A stretch of DNA of 64,000 nucleotides from JBFGJH01 sp041586155 (GCA_041586155.1 JBFHAT010000006.1:1-64000), one strand, 5' to 3'. Counted from the stretch's first letter, positions 16,308 through 25,892 are shown. Numbers and translations are program-made. Notes: generated by a model from the sequence alone, not told the origin.

Positions 16308-18361
16308 TGGCAACCACGGCAAGCCCCGCCCGCACCATCTTCCGCAGGCCGGCGTCGACGACCGGGCTGTGGGGCTGGCTCACGACGGCCGACCACAAGA
16401 AGATCGGCATCATGTACGGCTATACCGCCTTCGTGTTCTTCCTCTTGGGCGGGATCGAAGCGCTGCTCCTTCGGGTCCAGCTGGCCGTGCCGGAGAACAC
16501 GTTCCTGAGCGCAGCCGAATACAACGCCATGTTCACGATGCATGGCACCACCATGATCTTCTTGTTCGTCATGCCTGCCTCGGCGGCGTTCTTCAACTAT
16601 CTGCTGCCGCTGATGATCGGTGCTCGCGACGTCGCCTATCCGCGCATGAACGCCGTGTCGTTCTGGATCTTCTTGTTCGGCGGCCTCTTCTTGTACAGCT
16701 CGTTCTTCTTCGGCACGACCGACGCGCCCATCGGCGGAAACCTGGCAGAAGAGGTCGGCCGCCTCGGCAGCCTGCCCAACGGAGGCTGGTTCGGGTATGC
16801 CCCCAACTCCGGCGCACGCTTTTCGACCGGGACGGTGATGGATTACTGGGCGATCGGTCTGCAGATCCTCGGTGTGGCCTCGCTGATCTCTGCGATCAAC
16901 TTCATCGTCACGATCTTCAACATGCGCGCCAAGGGCATGACGATGCTCCGCATGCCCGTGTTCGTGTGGATGACGTTCGTCGTGGCTTTCCTGCTGCTGT
17001 TCTCGTTGCCGATCATCGCCGTGGCGCTGTTCATGATCACCTTCGACCGGCAGTTCGGCACCCTGTTCTTCGATGCCACCGCCGGAGGCGATCCCATCCT
17101 GTGGCAGCACTTTTTCTGGCTCTTCGGCCATCCCGAGGTCTATATCCTCATCTTGCCGGCGATGGGCATCGTGTCCGAGGTGCTCCCGACTTTCAGCCGG
17201 AAGCCGCTGTTCGGGTATCCGGCCGTGGTGTTCGCCGGAGCAGCGATCGGTTTCATGGGATTCGGCGTGTGGGCGCACCACATGTTCTCGTCAGGCGTGA
17301 CGCCCATCACCCAGGCTGCGTTCGGCCTCTCGACGATGGCGATCGCCATCCCCACCGGCATCAAGATCTTCAACTGGTTGGGGACGATCTGGGGAGGTCG
17401 GATCAAGCTGAACACTCCGATGCTGTTCGCAATCGGCTTCGTTGCGATGTTCGTGATCGGCGGCCTCTCGGGCGTCACCCATTCGATCGTTCCCGCCGAC
17501 TGGCAGCAGACGGACACCTACTACATCGTTGCCCACTTCCACTACGTGCTCTTCGGTGGCGCCATCTTCGGGCTGTTTTCAGGGATGTACTACTGGTTCC
17601 CCAAGCTGACCGGGCGGATGTACAACGAGCGCCTGGGCAAGCTGCACTTTTGGGTGTTCTTCGTTGGTTTCAACCTGACGTTCGGGCCGATGCACTGGCT
17701 CGGCCTCAACGGCATGGTGCGGAGGACCTGGGTCTATGCAGAGGAGGCCGGCCTCGGGCCATGGAACATGGCGGTGACGGTCGGTGCGTTCATCATCGCC
17801 CTCGGCGTCCTCATCTTCATGTTCAACTGGTCGTGGTCCCGCCGCAGGGGACCGGTCGCCGGGATGGACCCATGGGACGCCAGGACGTTGGAATGGACGA
17901 TCCCCTCCCCCTCACCTGAGCACAACTTCGGCGTCGCCCCGGTCGTCACTGCCCTGGACGACTTCTGGGCCAAGAAATACGACTCCGACCATGAAGGTCG
18001 CGCGGTCCGCCGCAGCAGCGCCGATGCCATGATCGCCGAGATGGAACAAACGGGCCTGAATCCGCCCGCCCCGATCCATCTGCCCGCGCCGAGTTACTAC
18101 CCGATCCTCGTTGGTGCTGGGATCCCCTTCGTTGGATACGGGATCATCTACCACACCTCGCCGTTCGGGATTCCGCTGATCGTGATCGGCATGTTGGTGA
18201 TCGTCGGCTCATTCATCGGATGGGGTGTCGAACCGCTGGAAGAGGTCCACGACGATCACGACGACGACCATGATGAGCTCCCACCGTCAGCGGACGGGAG
18301 GGCCGGTGAATCCAACGCAGACGGCACCGTCGAGACAGACGGCGATGAGGAGGACGCCTGA
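16307..18361 (+). CDS. ctaD: cytochrome c oxidase subunit I
   Basis: 684 residues, the heme a-CuB catalytic subunit. TMHGTTMIFLF carries the low-spin heme His; WLFGHPEVYILILPAMGI carries the CuB His-Tyr pair; VWAHHMFSSG the two CuB His; VAHFHYVLFGGAIF the high-spin and low-spin heme His. It reduces O2 to water and pumps protons. Beyond the usual 12 helices there is a hydrophilic linker (~residues 530-590) and two more hydrophobic stretches, then an Asp/His-rich tail (HDDHDDDHDE). The start overlaps ctaC and the stop overlaps ctaE by one base each. Confidence 0.97.
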   Translation: MATTASPARTIFRRPASTTGLWGWLTTADHKKIGIMYGYTAFVFFLLGGIEALLLRVQLAVPENTFLSAAEYNAMFTMHGTTMIFLFVMPASAAFFNYLLPLMIGARDVAYPRMNAVSFWIFLFGGLFLYSSFFFGTTDAPIGGNLAEEVGRLGSLPNGGWFGYAPNSGARFSTGTVMDYWAIGLQILGVASLISAINFIVTIFNMRAKGMTMLRMPVFVWMTFVVAFLLLFSLPIIAVALFMITFDRQFGTLFFDATAGGDPILWQHFFWLFGHPEVYILILPAMGIVSEVLPTFSRKPLFGYPAVVFAGAAIGFMGFGVWAHHMFSSGVTPITQAAFGLSTMAIAIPTGIKIFNWLGTIWGGRIKLNTPMLFAIGFVAMFVIGGLSGVTHSIVPADWQQTDTYYIVAHFHYVLFGGAIFGLFSGMYYWFPKLTGRMYNERLGKLHFWVFFVGFNLTFGPMHWLGLNGMVRRTWVYAEEAGLGPWNMAVTVGAFIIALGVLIFMFNWSWSRRRGPVAGMDPWDARTLEWTIPSPSPEHNFGVAPVVTALDDFWAKKYDSDHEGRAVRRSSADAMIAEMEQTGLNPPAPIHLPAPSYYPILVGAGIPFVGYGIIYHTSPFGIPLIVIGMLVIVGSFIGWGVEPLEEVHDDHDDDHDELPPSADGRAGESNADGTVETDGDEEDA

Positions 18362-18969
18362 TGGCCGACATCGCCCACGCCGACGCTCATCATGACGAGC
18401 ATGAGTCGACCGGCATCGACAGCCGCAAGCTGGGGATGTGGGTGTTTCTCTCCTCCGAGTTCTTCTTCTTCGGGGCGCTCATCTCCAACTACATGCTCTT
18501 CAAGGGTCGGGACTTCGCCTATGAGACGATCATGCCGCGCGAGCTCTACGACATCCCGTTCACGTCGATTTCGTCCTTCGTGCTGCTCATGTCGTCGCTG
18601 ACGATGGTGCTCGCCCACAATGCGCTGGCGGAAGGCGACCAGAACCGCACCCGCACCTGGCTGCTCGCCACGGCCATGCTCGGCATGGTCTTCATCGGCG
18701 GCCAATACTTCGAGTTCACCGAATTCATACTGGAGGGCATGACACTGACGTCCAATCCGGCGGCGTCGGCCTTCTTCATGCTCACGGGCTTCCACGGGGG
18801 TCACGTGTTTCTCGGCATCGTGATGCTCCTGTCCCTGTACGGCATCTCGCGCCGCAACGGGCAACTCAGCGAAGCCCAGGGGCTCAACCTCGAGCTGGTA
18901 GGGCTCTACTGGCACTTCGTGGATATCATCTGGATCGTGATCTTCACCATCGTCTATCTGATCCCGTGA
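18361..18969 (+). CDS. ctaE: cytochrome c oxidase subunit III
   Basis: 202 residues with five clear membrane helices, the short form of subunit III found in actinobacteria. Marks include KLGMWVFLSSEFFFFGALI near residue 25, ANPAASAFFMLTGFHGGHVF-like segment (SNPAASAFFMLTGFHGGHV) near 135-150, and YWHFVDIIWIVIF near the end. The N-terminal 20 residues are His/Asp-rich. It stabilises subunit I. Its ATG shares the A of the ctaD TGA. Confidence 0.95.
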   Translation: MADIAHADAHHDEHESTGIDSRKLGMWVFLSSEFFFFGALISNYMLFKGRDFAYETIMPRELYDIPFTSISSFVLLMSSLTMVLAHNALAEGDQNRTRTWLLATAMLGMVFIGGQYFEFTEFILEGMTLTSNPAASAFFMLTGFHGGHVFLGIVMLLSLYGISRRNGQLSEAQGLNLELVGLYWHFVDIIWIVIFTIVYLIP

Positions 18970-19289
18970 CCATGGCCGACCACGAGCACATACCCCATCC
19001 GACACCGAGACAGTACGTTCAGATCGCCGTCTTGCTGGCGGTACTCACGGCTGTCGAGGTCGGGCTCTTCTATCTCGAGGAGGGCGTCGAGCAGATCGGC
19101 ACCTCTATCACCGCCCCTGCGCTGATCGTGCTGGCGTTCATCAAGTTCGCCATCGTCGTCGGGTATTACATGCACATCCGCTACGAGAAGCCTCTCGTGT
19201 CACGCTTCTTTGCGACAGGATTCATCGCCGCCCTCGTGCTGTACGCAGCAGTGATCCTGGCGATGCTCTTCTCGTCGAACATTCTCTAA
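18966..19289 (+). CDS. ctaF: cytochrome c oxidase subunit IV-like small membrane protein
   Basis: 107 residues with three hydrophobic helices. HPTPRQYVQIAVLLAVLTAVEVGLF and IKFAIVVGYYMHIRYEKPLV match the prokaryotic COX4 family. It is a small structural subunit of the oxidase. GTG at 18966 overlaps the ctaE stop; ATG at 18972 is an equally plausible start. It is the fourth gene of the ctaC-D-E-F operon. Confidence 0.9.
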   Translation: MTMADHEHIPHPTPRQYVQIAVLLAVLTAVEVGLFYLEEGVEQIGTSITAPALIVLAFIKFAIVVGYYMHIRYEKPLVSRFFATGFIAALVLYAAVILAMLFSSNIL

Positions 19290-19292
19290 GCC

Positions 19293-20147
19293 ATGCTCGG
19301 CGACGCCGGTCGGCCCGAGAACATCGCAGAGGTCCTGGCCTGGCATCCCCACTGGGACATCTGGGCGGTGGTCGCCCTGGCAGCGGCCGGCTATTGGTAC
19401 ATGGCCGCCCGTCTCGGTCCTGGAGCAGAGGAGCGGTCGGGCGAGAGGCTTCCCAAACGAAGAGTCGTGGCGTTTGTTGCCGGCCTGTTGTCGTTGTGGG
19501 TGGTGTCGGACTGGCCGATCCACGACATCGGCGAGGGCTCTCTGTTCACGTTCCACATGCTCGAGCACCTCACCATGACGCTGGTAGCAGCACCGCTGCT
19601 GCTGATCGGCATCCCTTCCTGGATGGCTCGACGGCTGATCGGACACCGCCGCATCCTGGCGGTCCTGCGTCCGCTCTCCCGCCCGCTTCCCGCCCTGTTC
19701 GTGTTCAACATCGTGCTCGCCGGGCTGCACTGGCCCACCATCATCGAGGCCATGGTGACGAACGAACTCGCCCATTTCTCCGTCCACGCAGTGTTGTTCG
19801 CCACGGCGCTCCTCATGTGGATGCCCGTGCTCTCGCCTCTTCCTGAAGTTCCCAAGCTGGGGCGTCCCGGTCAGATGATGTATTTGTTCGCCAACTCGCT
19901 GGTCCCCACGGTGCCGGCCAGCTTCCTCGTGTTCGGTCGATCGCCGCTCTACGAGATCTATGCCGCATCGCCACGCCTGTTCGGCTGGAGCCCGCTCCTG
20001 GATCAAGGAGTGGCCGGCATCCTCATGAAGCTCGGAGGCGGGCTGATCCTCTGGGGAACCATCACCGTCATCTGGTTCCGGTGGTATGCGGAGCAGCGTC
20101 AATGGGACATGATCGAAGCCGAGCTGCGTTCCGAGCCGGCGTCCTGA
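19293..20147 (+). CDS. ctaG: cytochrome c oxidase assembly factor CtaG (caa3 type)
   Basis: 284 residues with about seven membrane helices and conserved His positions: SDWPIHDIGEGSLFTFHMLEHLTMTLVAAPLLL and LHWPTIIEAMVTNELAHFSVHAVLF. The family supports CuB/CuA insertion or assembly of caa3 oxidases (CtaG of Bacillus type, not the Cox11 type). It begins 3 bases after ctaF, so it should be co-transcribed. Its 3' end overlaps the next lipoprotein gene by 46 bases. Confidence 0.9.
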   Translation: MLGDAGRPENIAEVLAWHPHWDIWAVVALAAAGYWYMAARLGPGAEERSGERLPKRRVVAFVAGLLSLWVVSDWPIHDIGEGSLFTFHMLEHLTMTLVAAPLLLIGIPSWMARRLIGHRRILAVLRPLSRPLPALFVFNIVLAGLHWPTIIEAMVTNELAHFSVHAVLFATALLMWMPVLSPLPEVPKLGRPGQMMYLFANSLVPTVPASFLVFGRSPLYEIYAASPRLFGWSPLLDQGVAGILMKLGGGLILWGTITVIWFRWYAEQRQWDMIEAELRSEPAS

Positions 20148-20419
20148 CCCTCCTCTTGGCTCTGGCGGCCTGCGGAGGTGCGGCCGGTGGTGCCGTCACG
20201 GGTGCGGTCACGGCGGTGGACGGCGATCTCGATGACGTGGAGTCCTTCACCCTCCGAACCTCCGACGGCGACGACCGGACGTTCGTGCCGGCAGACGACG
20301 GTGAGTTCGCGTTTCCGCTCCCACACCTGCGCGACCACCTCCAGTCCCTCGAGCCGGTGACGGTCGAATGGGAGGAGCGCGACGGGATCATCGTGGCCGT
20401 ACGCATCTCAGACGGCTGA
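20102..20419 (+). CDS. small lipoprotein of unknown function
   Basis: 105 residues from ATG at 20102, overlapping the end of ctaG. A signal sequence ends in a lipobox (VLTLLLALAAC) followed by a Gly/Ala stretch. The mature part is a small beta-rich domain (GAVTAVDGDLDDVESFTLRT, then VTVEWEERDGIIVAVRISDG) resembling OB-type folds seen in small periplasmic lipoproteins. Its position after ctaG suggests a link to the oxidase, but no specific function can be named. Confidence 0.7.
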   Translation: MGHDRSRAAFRAGVLTLLLALAACGGAAGGAVTGAVTAVDGDLDDVESFTLRTSDGDDRTFVPADDGEFAFPLPHLRDHLQSLEPVTVEWEERDGIIVAVRISDG

Positions 20420-20427
20420 TCAGCCGC

Positions 20428-21594
20428 TCAGCCGTGCCCTCCTCCACCGGTGGCGTTGGCGACGAGCACGATGAACAAGACCACGGTGCCGATCCCGGCG
20501 GCAGCCACCAGCGCCTCGGTGACGGTGACCTTCATTCCCGGCCGGCTGGCCGACAGGCTTGCAAACGTCAGGATCCCACCGGCGGTGATGATGGCGATGA
20601 GAGGCGCCACGCTGGCGAACTCGACGAGGAGCAGCCCGAACGGCACGACGAGCAGCACGATCGCCAGTACCACCATCAGCGGCATCATGTACGAGGTGCC
20701 GAGACGGTGCTTGATGACCTCCGATTCCTCGCGTTCGCGCTCGGAGAGGCCGTCCGGGAGCGCCACCACCTGCGCAGCGATCGACACAACCGCTCCCAAG
20801 AAAGCTCCACCCACCAACACGAGGACCAGTGTCGGGATGATGCTGATCTGGGTCAGCGCCGGTTCCTCGGGCAGCACCTCGACGGGCGAGCCCATGCCCA
20901 GCAGGACTCCGGCGGCGACCACGCCCAACACCGCCCCGAGGCCGGCGCCGACGATCACCAGACTCCTCCCGGTGGTGCGGACCGACAAGCCTTTGTCGAA
21001 CCAGGCCGGCACCGTACCGGACAGACGAGCGATGATCGCCCCGAACAACGCCGAGACGGCGGCTGCTCCCAGAACGAAGCGGCCGGGGGCGACCTGCCAG
21101 ATCAGCGTCGGATCGTCGTCGGTCCCCGCCAGCGCGACCTTGTCGAACAACCACGGGGTCGAAGCCACCAGGGCGAACATGCCCAGCATCGCACCGAGAA
21201 GGGCGCCGAGCCTGCCGGGCAGTCGGAAGCGCTCGCCGATCGGCGCAGCCTCGAATTCCGGCTCGACCGGCTCGCTCATCACGGCGGCGGCGATGTCGGC
21301 CGATACTGCCTCGGCGCCGACAGGAACCGTGGCCGTGACGGGAGGTGCCGGCTCAGGCTCAGACGGCGCCGCAGCCTCGGAGGTGGACTCCGCCGGCGGC
21401 GCTTCCGTCGCCGCTGCGGCTTCGGTGGCGGCTGCAGCGGGTGCAGCCGTGGCGACGCTCGTCCCTCCCGCCCAGGCTTGAAGAATGTCGTCGACCGAGA
21501 CGCCCTCTGCTTGCGCCCGAGCGGCGGCAGACCTGGCGACCAGTTCCTCCGGCCCGCCGACGGCGGCTGCGGCTGCGGCGAGGTGCTCACTCAT
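20428..21594 (-). CDS. membrane protein with short N-terminal helical domain and Ala/Pro linker
   Basis: 388 residues. Residues 1-45 (GGPEELVARSAAARAQAEGV... DDILQAWAGG) form a compact helical unit; residues ~46-110 are an Ala/Glu/Pro-rich linker; the rest contains about seven hydrophobic segments, for example SLVIVGAGLGAVLGVVAAGV and MMPLMVVLAIVLLVVPFGLL. I do not recognise the family. It is convergent with the ctaC-G operon end and may belong with it functionally, but this is only position. No catalytic motif is visible. Confidence 0.75.
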   Translation of the reverse strand: MSEHLAAAAAAVGGPEELVARSAAARAQAEGVSVDDILQAWAGGTSVATAAPAAAATEAAAATEAPPAESTSEAAAPSEPEPAPPVTATVPVGAEAVSADIAAAVMSEPVEPEFEAAPIGERFRLPGRLGALLGAMLGMFALVASTPWLFDKVALAGTDDDPTLIWQVAPGRFVLGAAAVSALFGAIIARLSGTVPAWFDKGLSVRTTGRSLVIVGAGLGAVLGVVAAGVLLGMGSPVEVLPEEPALTQISIIPTLVLVLVGGAFLGAVVSIAAQVVALPDGLSEREREESEVIKHRLGTSYMMPLMVVLAIVLLVVPFGLLLVEFASVAPLIAIITAGGILTFASLSASRPGMKVTVTEALVAAAGIGTVVLFIVLVANATGGGGHG

Positions 21595-21779
21595 GAGGCG
21601 TCATCCTAGAGGCCCGAACGAGACCGAGCGACCTCCCCTGACCCGACCAGTGATGGCACGTCCGTAGGAAACATCTACCGAACAAGCCGAGTGAGGTGTA
21701 GGTTCTGACGGCGGCGGACCGGCACATGTCGACCCGCCCGCGTCGATGGGTTGGGTCTCCGTTGAAAGGACGGTGCACC

Positions 21780-22190
21780 GTGCGTTGGTCCATCATCCCT
21801 CTGGTCGTGCTCGCCATCCTGGTCGGGACGAGCCCGTCTTCAGAGGCGGTTGTTCAGCCGGAGTTCGTCGGTAGCTGGTACGGATTCGACCCGGACCCAC
21901 CGGCAGGCGATGGCAGCTTCATGAGCCTGACGATCACGCCGACCGGCTCCGGCTATGCCGTGAGGCTCGTCGACACGCTCGCAACCGGGGCATGTGAGCC
22001 TGCGGCACGCGTGACGCTCCGGGGCACAGCCAGATCGCGAGGCGCCGACCTCCTGTTTTCATTCACCAGCGTGAGGTGCGATGCCGGCGCCGAGCCTCAG
22101 CTCAGCCGAGGGTTCCTCCGGTTCTCGCTGCAGCCCGATGGAACGCTATTGGACAATTTCGGAGTGACCTGGTCCCGGACGGCGCGCTGA
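21780..22190 (+). CDS. secreted hypothetical protein
   Basis: 136 residues from GTG at 21780, chosen because GAAAGGAC lies about 8 bases upstream and a signal peptide starts there (SIIPLVVLAILVGTSPSSEA). The mature part is a beta-rich domain beginning FVGSWYGFDPDPPAGDGSF with two Cys (in ACEPA and VRCDAG) that could form one disulfide. It looks like a small lipocalin- or lipoprotein-like barrel, but I cannot assign a family. The gene stands between two minus-strand genes. Confidence 0.65.
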   Translation: MRWSIIPLVVLAILVGTSPSSEAVVQPEFVGSWYGFDPDPPAGDGSFMSLTITPTGSGYAVRLVDTLATGACEPAARVTLRGTARSRGADLLFSFTSVRCDAGAEPQLSRGFLRFSLQPDGTLLDNFGVTWSRTAR

Positions 22191-22216
22191 AACCCTTCTC
22201 CTGGCAGCGGTGCTGC

Positions 22217-22396
22217 TCAACTCCCGAGGGTGCCTCGATCCCGGTCATCCGCCGTCGACAGGTCGTCGCCGTTGCCTTCGGCCCGGTCGAGTCGCCGGCG
22301 CCGTTCGATTCGACGGAGGAGGAAGAGCCCGACGAGCACCGGGATGAGGAAATAGAGAAACTCATCCCATCCACCTTGGTGAGCGAAGGCCGTCAC
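22217..22396 (-). CDS. small single-pass membrane protein, 59 aa
   Basis: From GTG at 22396 the product is VTAFAHQGGWDEFLYFLIPV followed by LVGLFLLRRIERRRR and a hydrophilic tail. One membrane helix with Arg-rich inner flank, and the AHQGGWDE entry, give it the look of a real small membrane protein rather than a random frame. It is divergent from the penicillin-acylase-like gene, with about 50 bases between them. Function is unknown. Confidence 0.55.
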   Translation of the reverse strand: MTAFAHQGGWDEFLYFLIPVLVGLFLLRRIERRRRLDRAEGNGDDLSTADDRDRGTLGS

Positions 22397-22448
22397 GGCT
22401 GGCCAGCCTACCGGTTGCACCAGCGCCGCCCGCTTGTACCCTGGCTCC

Positions 22449-24971
22449 GTGCGCAGGCTCGGTCGTGTGATCAGGCGGCTTCTGGCCGTCGTCGTGGTCA
22501 TCGTGCTGGTAGTGGCCGCGTTCGGCTGGTGGACGGTGCGCCGCTCGTTTCCCGACATCGATGGTTCTCAACGGCTTGCTGGCCTGTCGTCCGACGTCTC
22601 CGTCGTGCGAGACGCCCAGGGCGTCCCCCACATCTATGCCACGAACCTCACCGATCTGTACATGGCTCAGGGCTACGTCCACGCTCAAGAACGCTTCTTC
22701 CAGATGGACTTCCGGCGCCACATCGGGGCCGCTCGTCTGTCGGAGATGCTCGGCGAGGCGACCGTGGACACCGACCGCTTTCTCCGGTCGATGCGGTTCG
22801 TGGCGACGGCTCGAGAGGAATTCGAAGCAATGACCGCCGAGGAGCAGGCGATCATGCAGGCATACGCCGATGGCGTCAACGCCTACCTGGCCGAGCGGTC
22901 GGGTGCCGAAATCAGTCTCGAGTACGCCGTCCTCGGGCTCAGCAACGCGGGATACGAGCCGTACGCGTGGGAGCCAACCGACACGCTCGTTTGGGCGAAA
23001 ATGATGTCGTGGGATCTCGGCTCGAACCTCGAGGACGAGATCTCCCGGGCGTTGACAGCCGGCGCAGTGGGGGTAACGCAAACAGAGGTGCTCTGGCCCC
23101 CGTACCCGGCCGACCATCCGGTGATCGTGCACCCGTCCGAACCGACGGTCCGAGGCGGAGTCTCCGCCCCCGCCGTCGCCTCTACCCAAGCGTTCGGCGA
23201 CGTTCCATCCGCAACGTGGACGCAACTCGCCGAGGACGTGCTCGGAGTTCGACAGGTGACCGGAGAAAGCGGTGCAGAGATCGGCTCGAACAATTGGGTG
23301 GTCGACGGTTCCAAGACCGCCAGCGGCTGGCCGCTTCTCGCCAACGACCCTCACCTCAGCACCCAGATGCCATCGATCTGGTTTCAAATCGGGCTGCACT
23401 GCGTCGGCGAAGAGGCGGGATGTCCCCATCACGTAGCCGGCTTCTCACTCGCCGGAGGCCCGGGGGTGGTCATCGGGCACAACGACCGGATCGCGTGGGG
23501 CGTCACCAATCTGGCGCCGGACACCCAGGATCTGGTTATCGAGCGCATCAACCCCGACAATCCCCACCAGTACGAGCTGGACGGCGAATGGATCGACATG
23601 GAGGTGTTCGAAGAAGAGATCCTCGTGGCGGGCGGGACGCCAGTCGAAGTCGAGGTGCGATGGACACGCAACGGACCCCTGATCGCTGACACGTTCGGCC
23701 TCGAGGACTTCGCCGAGACGGCCGGCGGCGTCGAAATACCGCCCGAACATGGTTTGGCGCTGCGGTGGACGTCCTTGGAGCCGTCGACCTTGACCTCGTC
23801 CATCCTCCAGCTCAACCGTGCCGAGGACTGGGAAGAGTTCCGCCAAGCCGTCTCTTCCTGGGACATCGCCGCCCAGAACATGGTGTACGCCGACGTCGAA
23901 GGCAACATCGGCTACCAAGCAACCGGGGCGACACCCATCCGGGCGGCGGGCGACGGGCGCTGGCCGGTCCCAGGGTGGACGAGCGAGTTCGACTGGGCGG
24001 GGACCATTCCGTTCGGCGACCTTCCCTCGCTGTTCAATCCGCCCGGCGGAGCGATCGTCACGGCCAACAACGCGGTGGTCGACGAGACGTATCAGCCACC
24101 GCTCACAGAGGACTGGGCGTACGGATATCGCGCTGAACGCATCCTCGAGCGGCTGGCCGGCGCCGAGGAACTGACCACCGAGACCATGAATCAGATCCAA
24201 ACAGACAACCGCAACCTCCACGCACCGGAACTGGTGCCGGCGCTTGCCACAGTGGAATCCGCAGACGAGTCGGTGGCATTGATGCAGCGCATGATGACCA
24301 CTTGGCTCGACGACGATCCGGTCAACGCAGTCGACTCCCCGGGGGCAGCCGCCTACAACGCGGTGTGGCGCCACCTACTGATGACGCTTCTCGACGAGCT
24401 GGATCCCGAAACGGTAGACCTCTCGGGACGCGACCGGATGTTCGTAGTCGTCAACGACCTTCTGACCCGTCCCGACGACACGTGGTGGGACATTGCGGAC
24501 ACGCCGGCTCCCGAACGGCGCGACGACGTGCTGGCCCAGGCCATGATCGATGCTCACGCCGAGCTCGTGGACCGGCTCGGACCCGATCCGGAGTTGTGGC
24601 GGTGGGGGGAGATCCACACCGTCGAGCTGCGGCATGGCAGCCTGGGCGAGTCAGGCATTCGACCGATCGAAGCGCTGTTCAACCGGGGCCCGTTCGAGGT
24701 GCCTGGAGGGACATCACTGGTCAATGCGATGTCGTGGAGCCCCGCCGACGGCTATGAAGTCAAGGCCATCCCGTCGATGCGCATGGTGGTCGACCTGGCC
24801 GATTTCGACGCCTCGACCGCCGTGCACAGCACAGGCCAGTCGGGTCATGCGTTCCATCCCCGGTACACCGACCAGACGTCGGCGTGGGCGACCGGGCAGA
24901 CGTTCCCCTTCCGATGGAGCGACGCGTTCGTCCGCTCCGGAGCGGAAGGGGTGTTGAGCCTCGTGCCGTGA
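22449..24971 (+). CDS. penicillin acylase family (Ntn-hydrolase) protein
   Basis: About 840 residues. An N-terminal membrane helix (RRLLAVVVVIVLVVAAFGWW) anchors or exports it. The alpha part carries VPHIYATNLTDLYMAQGYVHAQERFFQMDF; the cleavage and catalytic site is GSNNWVVDG near residue 277, where Ser becomes the N-terminal nucleophile of the beta chain; ANDPHLSTQMPSIWF and NPPGGAIVTANN are typical beta-chain segments. Family members cut amide bonds in beta-lactams or acyl-homoserine lactones; the natural substrate here is unknown. GTG at 22449 is taken; TTG at 22434 would add five residues. Confidence 0.92.
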   Translation: MRRLGRVIRRLLAVVVVIVLVVAAFGWWTVRRSFPDIDGSQRLAGLSSDVSVVRDAQGVPHIYATNLTDLYMAQGYVHAQERFFQMDFRRHIGAARLSEMLGEATVDTDRFLRSMRFVATAREEFEAMTAEEQAIMQAYADGVNAYLAERSGAEISLEYAVLGLSNAGYEPYAWEPTDTLVWAKMMSWDLGSNLEDEISRALTAGAVGVTQTEVLWPPYPADHPVIVHPSEPTVRGGVSAPAVASTQAFGDVPSATWTQLAEDVLGVRQVTGESGAEIGSNNWVVDGSKTASGWPLLANDPHLSTQMPSIWFQIGLHCVGEEAGCPHHVAGFSLAGGPGVVIGHNDRIAWGVTNLAPDTQDLVIERINPDNPHQYELDGEWIDMEVFEEEILVAGGTPVEVEVRWTRNGPLIADTFGLEDFAETAGGVEIPPEHGLALRWTSLEPSTLTSSILQLNRAEDWEEFRQAVSSWDIAAQNMVYADVEGNIGYQATGATPIRAAGDGRWPVPGWTSEFDWAGTIPFGDLPSLFNPPGGAIVTANNAVVDETYQPPLTEDWAYGYRAERILERLAGAEELTTETMNQIQTDNRNLHAPELVPALATVESADESVALMQRMMTTWLDDDPVNAVDSPGAAAYNAVWRHLLMTLLDELDPETVDLSGRDRMFVVVNDLLTRPDDTWWDIADTPAPERRDDVLAQAMIDAHAELVDRLGPDPELWRWGEIHTVELRHGSLGESGIRPIEALFNRGPFEVPGGTSLVNAMSWSPADGYEVKAIPSMRMVVDLADFDASTAVHSTGQSGHAFHPRYTDQTSAWATGQTFPFRWSDAFVRSGAEGVLSLVP

Positions 24972-25010
24972 AACGGTGGAACCGACCGGCCGACGACTAC
25001 GTTTAGACCC

Positions 25011-25892
25011 GTGGACCGCAACTCAGACAGCACCCGGCCTCGCTCCGCCGCCGAAGCGGGCGAGTCCGCCGACATTGTCGCCGATCGCCTCGACCGCCAC
25101 GCCGCCGAGCGAGTGATCCGTCGCGCCATCGAGCTGCACGGCGAGCATCTCGACGAAACCTACGACGCTCGGATGATCCACCGCGTGGCCGGCGAGCTCG
25201 GGATCTCGTCGCAACATGTGGCACGGGCACTTGCCGAAGAACTCACGACGCCGGAAACATCCCCGCGCTCACTCCTCGACCGCCTGTTCATCGAGCGCTC
25301 GGTGGCGGTGGCCCGGTTCGCGCACGGTCCGGTGGGTGAGGTCACAGATCGTACCCGCGAGTGGATGAGCCGCCACGAGGGTCTCCGAGTGGTCGCTACA
25401 GGCCGTCACGAGACCGTGTGGAAGAAGAACCCTTCTCCGATGGTGTCGGTCAGGTCCGGCCTCAAGCTGCAGCAGGGCACCGGCTCGCTTCGCACGGTTC
25501 GTGCTGTCACGACGTCCACCCGGTCGGTAGGAGACGACACTGCAGTGTCGCTCGTGGCGGATACGTCAACCGGCCGCACGGTCGCTTGGACGTCGGCGCT
25601 GGTGGGCGCGATTGCGCTCATCTTTGCCAACGGCGGGATCATCGCCGGCGCCATGGATGGCTCGCTGCTCAGCGTGAGTTTTCTGCTGGCCGCCATCGGA
25701 TCGCTGATCGTGGCAATCACCACCGCCGCGGCAATATCCAAGGCGTGGGCGAGCCAGGTGCGGGCCGGCCTGGAACGGGCCGCCACCGGAATCGCCGAAC
25801 CCGACGCCTTGGAGCGGACGGAGAGTCTGGCCGAGATGCTCGGTCGCCTGGGAAGGGAGTGGCGCTCAGGCCGCTCTGGGCATCACCGCTGA
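25011..25892 (+). CDS. two-helix membrane protein of unknown function
   Basis: 293 residues from GTG at 25011. The N-terminal ~90 residues are helical and include RMIHRVAGELGISSQHVARALAEEL, which has the look of a winged-helix or HTH-like unit. The middle is beta-rich. Two membrane helices follow (AWTSALVGAIALIFANGGII and SVSFLLAAIGSLIVAITTAA), then a helical tail. Similar layouts occur in actinobacterial proteins of unknown role. The 3' end overlaps the convergent acetyltransferase gene by 10 bases. Confidence 0.7.
   Translation: MDRNSDSTRPRSAAEAGESADIVADRLDRHAAERVIRRAIELHGEHLDETYDARMIHRVAGELGISSQHVARALAEELTTPETSPRSLLDRLFIERSVAVARFAHGPVGEVTDRTREWMSRHEGLRVVATGRHETVWKKNPSPMVSVRSGLKLQQGTGSLRTVRAVTTSTRSVGDDTAVSLVADTSTGRTVAWTSALVGAIALIFANGGIIAGAMDGSLLSVSFLLAAIGSLIVAITTAAAISKAWASQVRAGLERAATGIAEPDALERTESLAEMLGRLGREWRSGRSGHHR

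Noticed and set aside
22076..23689. 537-aa plus-strand open frame
   Set aside because: Arg/Pro-rich shadow of the penicillin-acylase-family gene in another frame.
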